From the NCBI RefSeq assembly GCF_028869115.1, contig NZ_CP079800.1, positions 310,001-374,000 on the forward strand: a stretch of DNA of 64,000 bases. The letters run 5' to 3'. Both the position numbers and the translations under genes were made by a program. This stretch comes from Pseudemcibacter aquimaris (GTDB lineage Bacteria; Pseudomonadota; Alphaproteobacteria; Sphingomonadales; Emcibacteraceae). Shown in pieces: positions 59,756 to 64,000 of the stretch (the first letter of the stretch is position 1; every line of letters begins with the position of its first letter). The notes beneath the pieces are model-generated. The model was not told the origin of the DNA. It saw nothing but the letters and a program-made list of their open reading frames with translations, and did not search any database.

Positions 59756-60232
59756 TTACAGATTATGTTCTCTTTTTATATGATTTAGGAAACCTTCGGC
59801 GGCATCCTCAATAATTGAAAATGTCTTTTCAAAACCGTCACTTCCACCGTAATAGGGATCCGGAACGACCGGTTCGCCAACGTGACGATCACAAAATTCA
59901 GTAAATTTGAAAAGCTTATGACGATGTTCGCCCGGGCATTCTGACTGCATATTGCGTAAATTTTCATTGTCCATGGCAATGATGTAATCAAATTCTGTGT
60001 AATCGGAATATGCAACCTGCCTCGCGCGTAAGGTGGATAGATCGATACCATATTTACTTGCCGTGTGTTGTGATCGTTTATCAGGTGGATTACCGATATG
60101 ATAGGCGGCGGTTCCGGCGCTATCGATCATGATGTCCGTTAATCCTTCTTCTGATGCTTTATGTCTGAACACCCCTTCTGCGGTTGGGGATCTGCAAATA
60201 TTCCCAAGACAGACGAATAGTATTTTTATCAT
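59756..60232 (-). CDS. Low-molecular-weight protein tyrosine phosphatase
   Basis: 158 aa. P-loop CLGNICRS with Cys8 and Arg14, and the general-acid Asp in DPYYGG near residue 121. Its ATG shares a base with the stop of the upstream DMT gene (TAATG), implying coupling. Substrate unknown. Confidence 0.93.
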   Translation of the reverse strand: MIKILFVCLGNICRSPTAEGVFRHKASEEGLTDIMIDSAGTAAYHIGNPPDKRSQHTASKYGIDLSTLRARQVAYSDYTEFDYIIAMDNENLRNMQSECPGEHRHKLFKFTEFCDRHVGEPVVPDPYYGGSDGFEKTFSIIEDAAEGFLNHIKREHNL

Positions 60233-61104
60233 TATATATCCTGTTTTCTGTTAATCGCTTCACGGTGGGCGGCATATACTGCGCTGCCTAGAATAATCGA
60301 TGCACCGATGAATGTGTAAATATCCGGTGTTTCATCAAAAAAGAAATACCCGATCAGAGCCGCGAAAATCAATCTTGTGAAATCGATGGGTAAGATGGCT
60401 GTGGCTTCTGATTGTGCAAATGCTTTTGAAATAGAATATTGGGCCATGGCGGCACACATACCCACGGCGATGATGGCCCACCATAACTCGACAGGCGGCC
60501 ATGACCATTGGGTCAACGCCACAATGAAGGAAAGCGGTAATGTGAATAGCAATGACCACACAGCCACCACATTCGGTTTGTCGGATTGGCTTAGGGTTCT
60601 GATGCAAATAATGGCGATGGCAACTGTAAAGGCACCAGTAAGCGCTGCCGCAACACCGCTGTTAAACGGAATTGATCCGGGTCTTAACAGTATCAGCATA
60701 CCAATAAAGCCTGCGATCACGGCGCTGATGCGTGGTAACCTGATGCGTTCTTTTAAGAATATGGCTGCCAAGATCGTTGCAAAAATGGGCGCCGCGAAAC
60801 TATATGATGTGGATATGGCCAGCGGAATAACGGTAACCGCATAAAAACTGGCAATCACCGCAATGCCTGATACCATGCCGCGAAAGAAATGTAGCCCTAA
60901 TCTTTCTGTTCTTAACCCGCGAAGGCCGACTTTGGAAAAGGTGGGGATAAGAAATATGATCGCGAATAATGTTCTGACAAATGCAGTCATAAAGGGGTGG
61001 ATATCATGAACCGATAAATATCTGATAAGGCCGCCCATTGTTGAAAACAAAAGACAGCTCAGCAGCATAAACAATGGACCTTTCAAATTTTCGTTTATGT
61101 CCAT
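60232..61104 (-). CDS. EamA/RhaT-family (DMT) transporter
   Basis: 290 aa, ten predicted helices with two EamA repeats (LLSCLLFSTMGGLIRYLS; VRTLFAIIFLIPTF). Resembles S-adenosylmethionine/drug-metabolite uptake proteins of the family; the substrate is not determined. Coupled to the phosphatase downstream. Confidence 0.88.
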   Translation of the reverse strand: MDINENLKGPLFMLLSCLLFSTMGGLIRYLSVHDIHPFMTAFVRTLFAIIFLIPTFSKVGLRGLRTERLGLHFFRGMVSGIAVIASFYAVTVIPLAISTSYSFAAPIFATILAAIFLKERIRLPRISAVIAGFIGMLILLRPGSIPFNSGVAAALTGAFTVAIAIICIRTLSQSDKPNVVAVWSLLFTLPLSFIVALTQWSWPPVELWWAIIAVGMCAAMAQYSISKAFAQSEATAILPIDFTRLIFAALIGYFFFDETPDIYTFIGASIILGSAVYAAHREAINRKQDI

Positions 61105-61128
61105 TGTTCTCTTTCAGTTTTGATTTAT

Positions 61129-62091
61129 TTATCGTGATCGGATGTCTATATCGAGCCAGTCTTCGATATCTCTTGGGATATCAGGATCGATCAGGTCCCG
61201 TTTCCTCATCATAAGAAATGCAAAATTATCTGCAATGATTTCTTCAGGGTGGTAATCAAAATTCGTGTTATGGCCAACCTGTTCATAAAAATCCGGAACA
61301 TCTTCATGTTTATAAATGCTTGGGCTTCCGTCCGCTTTAATCACAGGCTTACATATTCCTTTATCCACGGTGACTTCTAATAAATCGGCGGATATATGAC
61401 CATCAAAACCACGCTCAATACTCGCATCGAAACCATCATGTGTTGTATGCAGATGGGTCATCACATATGTGTCGCGGTCATCGATTTCCACAGGTACAAA
61501 AAATTCTGTAAACGGTGCTTCCGGGTTTCTGACGCTGTATTTATCAACATCTTCCGTCGGTTGGAAATAACAAGGACGGAAATTAATCAGTTTATAAAGG
61601 CTTGCGCGTTTTACACGGTTATGTCTTGAGATGATGTGGAAAATCTGATGGAAAAATAGCTTTGTTGATAAAGATGTTCTGCGCGCTGGTGAAATAAAGG
61701 CATTACCACGCGTGTGCGGAACGCCACCTTCAATTTCATCGGTAACTTTGATGAAATAAACCTCATCCGGTAACAAGTGTGCAATTTTGGCAAGTTTCTT
61801 TTTATGTGTGACAATAAGCGCCTTAAGAAGTGCTTTTTCGGCTTCCGGCCACGGAATGACATTTGCCGCATAATGTGCTTTTAAATCATCAATGGTTTTG
61901 TCAGCCGTCGGCGAACCAACACGTAATGCAATTTCAATTGGTTTCATTGCGGTCAGATATTCATCATCTGCCGTAAGAATTTTTATGCCGGTTTCAACAT
62001 CAGCAAATTTAAAATCTGTCGCTAATGCAGCGTTGTTTGTAAATGCAATCAGCGCTGAAAATGCAAGAATGACTTTCTTAAAATTAAGCAT
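61129..62091 (-). CDS. Secreted metalloprotease-like protein with HQxxH motif
   Basis: 320 aa with a signal peptide (cut near ALA, residue 24). At 148-152 it reads HQIFH within FFHQIFHIISRHN, where zinc peptidases have HExxH, and a later HPEEIIADNFAF near residue 280 looks like the third-ligand helix. The active-site Glu is thus Gln (CAG at 61645-61647). I do not know the family name. It may be an inactive zinc protein or a substrate-binding relative. Monocistronic. Confidence 0.7.
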   Translation of the reverse strand: MLNFKKVILAFSALIAFTNNAALATDFKFADVETGIKILTADDEYLTAMKPIEIALRVGSPTADKTIDDLKAHYAANVIPWPEAEKALLKALIVTHKKKLAKIAHLLPDEVYFIKVTDEIEGGVPHTRGNAFISPARRTSLSTKLFFHQIFHIISRHNRVKRASLYKLINFRPCYFQPTEDVDKYSVRNPEAPFTEFFVPVEIDDRDTYVMTHLHTTHDGFDASIERGFDGHISADLLEVTVDKGICKPVIKADGSPSIYKHEDVPDFYEQVGHNTNFDYHPEEIIADNFAFLMMRKRDLIDPDIPRDIEDWLDIDIRSR

Positions 62092-62178
62092 ACAAAAATC
62101 AAGTCTCTATAATTTTTATTCTTTATTATGAATCAGTCAGCCTTTATAGCGTATTTTATAACATAATGGCATATTTTT

Positions 62179-62823
62179 TTATGAAATATCTGCTGCAATC
62201 TTAAAATCGGCCTCGGTTCTGGCTTTGGCGTCGTCAATTGTAACACCCGGCGCCAGCTCTGTTAAGGTTAAACCCTGATCATTTATGGTGAAAACACCGA
62301 CATCAGAAACAATCATATCAACCACGCCCACACCGGTAAGCGGCAATGTGCATTTTTTCAGTAATTTTGCACTGCCGTCACGCGCATTATGATCCATGAT
62401 CACCACAACTTTTTTTACGCCAGCAACCAAATCCATAGCGCCGCCCATGCCTTTAACCATCTTGCCTGGTATCATCCAGTTGGCAAGGTCGCCTTCTTCG
62501 GATACCTGCATAGCACCCAGAATACTTAGGTCAATATGGCCGCCACGGATCATGCCGAAACTGTCGGCGGATGAAAAATAGCTGGTGCGGTTTAGTTCTG
62601 TGATTGTTTGCTTGCCTGCATTGATCAGGTCGGGATCTTCTTCGCCCTCATATGGGAAGGGTCCCATACCAAGCATACCATTTTCACTTTGTAACGTGAC
62701 ATCAACGCCGTCCGGAATAAAGTTGGCAACCAGTGTCGGAATACCAATACCAAGATTTACATAATAACCATCATTAAGTTCCTGAGCTGCGCGGCGCGCC
62801 ATGTCTTCTCTTGTCCAAGCCAT
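62179..62823 (-). CDS. scoB: 3-oxoacid CoA-transferase subunit B
   Basis: 214 aa. [13 protein letters not shown], then the catalytic Glu in SENGMLGMG near residue 47. With subunit A it moves CoA from succinyl-CoA to acetoacetate or another oxoacid for ketone or PHB use. Two bases separate it from subunit A upstream. AtoA-type or adipate-type enzymes are alternatives. Confidence 0.92.
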   Translation of the reverse strand: MAWTREDMARRAAQELNDGYYVNLGIGIPTLVANFIPDGVDVTLQSENGMLGMGPFPYEGEEDPDLINAGKQTITELNRTSYFSSADSFGMIRGGHIDLSILGAMQVSEEGDLANWMIPGKMVKGMGGAMDLVAGVKKVVVIMDHNARDGSAKLLKKCTLPLTGVGVVDMIVSDVGVFTINDQGLTLTELAPGVTIDDAKARTEADFKIAADIS

Positions 62824-62825
62824 GA

Positions 62826-63533
62826 TTATGCTCCTTCTCTTGGTTGTGTTGTTCTTTGTTCAATGCGTTTTTCAAGATCTTTTGAAACGATGATGCGCTG
62901 CACAAAAATACCCGGTGTGTGGATTTGATCCGGATCGAGTTCTCCTGTTTCAACCAGTTCTTCTACTTCGGCTACGGTGATTTTTCCGGCCGTTGCCATC
63001 ATAGGGTTAAAGTTTCTGGCGGTTTTTCTGAAAATCAGATTGCCTTCTTTATCGCCTTTCCATGCTTTAACAAGGGAAACATCGGCCTTTAGACCAGTTT
63101 CCATGATGTATGTTTCACCGTCGAAATCTTTATGTTCTTTTCCTTCTGCAACCAATGTGCCGACACCGGTTTTCGTATAAAAACCCGGTATGCCTGCGCC
63201 ACCCGCACGAATGCGTTCTGCAAGGGTTCCTTGCGGATTAAATTCAAGTTCAAGTTCTTCTGCAAGATACTGTCTTTCAAATTCCTTGTTTTCACCAACG
63301 TAAGAAGAGATCATTTTTTTAATTTGTTTGGTTTGCAGAAGTAATCCCAACCCGAAATCATCAACACCTGCATTATTACTAATGGCCGTAATGCCTGTTG
63401 TGCCGCTATCGCGAAGGGCAATGATTAGATTTTCCGGGATACCGCATAATCCAAATCCACCAGCCATTATTGTCATATTATTGGATAAGATGCCTTCCAA
63501 TGCGGAAGTCGCATTTTCATAGACTTTGCTCAT
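62826..63533 (-). CDS. scoA: 3-oxoacid CoA-transferase subunit A
   Basis: 235 aa from ATG at 63533 with AAAGGA upstream; the frame is open from 63572. [13 protein letters not shown] near residue 26 is the CoA-binding glycine loop, followed by [16 protein letters not shown]. First gene of the pair, with a dyad in its promoter region. Confidence 0.92.
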   Translation of the reverse strand: MSKVYENATSALEGILSNNMTIMAGGFGLCGIPENLIIALRDSGTTGITAISNNAGVDDFGLGLLLQTKQIKKMISSYVGENKEFERQYLAEELELEFNPQGTLAERIRAGGAGIPGFYTKTGVGTLVAEGKEHKDFDGETYIMETGLKADVSLVKAWKGDKEGNLIFRKTARNFNPMMATAGKITVAEVEELVETGELDPDQIHTPGIFVQRIIVSKDLEKRIEQRTTQPREGA

Positions 63534-63564
63534 GATCTCAAGTCCTTTTGAAATTAGTTTCATT

Positions 63565-63585
63565 TGTAACAATATGTTTGTTACA
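63565..63585. promoter_or_regulatory. Operator-like dyad upstream of scoA
   Basis: TGTAACA (63565-63571), seven bases, TGTTACA (63579-63585), a perfect inverted repeat 32 bases before the scoA start. A further GTTACAA lies at 63675-63681. This is a typical site for a repressor near the promoter; the regulator is not in the window. The rest of the 249-base gap has no gene. Confidence 0.5.
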
Positions 63586-63782
63586 TCAAATTTTGATCTA
63601 TTGCTACAATAATCAGATTAGCAGACAAAAAAACAGCAAAAATTAAAGAAAAATCGTGTGAAATTATTGACAATCGTTACAATATAATCAAAATTCTGAC
63701 AAAATTGATTTATAACTATAAAATAGACTTGAACCGTTTGGCAGATAATTGCCAAAAAGATGTGATTTTAAGAGGAAATTTG

Positions 63783-64000
63783 ATGAATAAAAAAATGACT
63801 TGGTTATCTGTTGCCATTTCATCTTCATTGGTATTTACATCCGTTGCGATGGCGGATAGCCGCCAGCTTTTAAGCAGCAATCGTGATTGGGATGCATTTA
63901 AATTGAGCAAGGATTCAGGTGAAACTGAATGTTATATGATTTCTGTGCCAAAAGTGAAAAGACCAAATTCATTAAGGCACGGTAATCCATTCATCACAGT
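63783..64000 (+). CDS. IalB-like exported protein (5' part, cut by window end)
   Basis: 72 codons from ATG at 63783 with AGAGGAAA upstream. A Sec signal peptide (cut after VAMA, about residue 24) is followed by DWDAFKLSKDSGETECYMIS and KRPNSLRHGNPFITV. This resembles the invasion-associated locus B family: small periplasmic proteins with a Trp/Cys pattern and an Arg-His/Arg-Gly turn. The 3' part is outside the window. Confidence 0.6.
   Translation, partial: MNKKMTWLSVAISSSLVFTSVAMADSRQLLSSNRDWDAFKLSKDSGETECYMISVPKVKRPNSLRHGNPFIT

Overview
The window is chromosomal DNA of an AT-leaning Alphaproteobacterium. The evidence is CtrA with Asp51, ChpT, a class-II-type che cluster beside ctrA, an RpoH carrying the RpoH box, a long-form FolP, HisZ, serC-serA behind a short structured leader, GANTC sites in a promoter, and an alphaproteobacterial elongator tRNA-Met. 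The order cannot be fixed from the sequence alone. No phage, transposase, rRNA or CRISPR array was seen.

Layout. 1-11244 (+): envelope and housekeeping block tolQ(partial)-tolR-tolA-tolB-pal-cpoB-tilS-ftsH-folP-glmM-thiD, with a heat-shock-type promoter before ftsH. 11323-14285: M1-like peptidase plus a DUF6702-like partner. 14306-19795: serC-serA behind a strong promoter and hairpin leader, then hisZ-purA. 19817-23916: rpoH and rluD (-), small conserved genes, a LysE exporter and cysQ. 24010-31519: chpT, then cheA-cheW-cheY-cheB-cheR, then ctrA on the other strand. This joins chemotaxis genes to the cell-cycle phosphorelay.

31852-47129 is a flagellar locus: fliI-fliJ (+); flgE-flhA-flhF-flhG-FliK-like-orphan (-); fliK-flgD (-); flgK-flgL (+). 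Two divergent sigma-54 promoters serve the fliK and flgK units. Three lesions lie in it. fliI has a one-base frameshift in a nine-G tract, flgE has an in-frame amber codon, and flgE is cut and joined to an N-terminally truncated flhA at a tandem TTACG repeat. As written, this sequence cannot encode a working flagellum. It shows either recent loss of motility, a reversible switch at the G tract, or sequence/assembly error; raw reads would decide.

47188-50056: mnmA, tRNA-Met(CAT), an unrecognised low-GC membrane protein and a truncated APC permease. 50288-54920: secreted S9 peptidase and an orphan three-gene TadG/TadE-like set. 54922-59683: DMT exporter, Tat-exported class-V PLP enzyme, SoxD-like cytochrome c, SoxC-like sulfite dehydrogenase, and a Bax-inhibitor-1 family protein. 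59756-64000: low-molecular-weight phosphatase, second DMT transporter, a secreted metalloprotease-like protein whose HExxH motif reads HQxxH, a 3-oxoacid CoA-transferase pair with an operator-like dyad, and the start of an IalB-like gene cut by the window edge.
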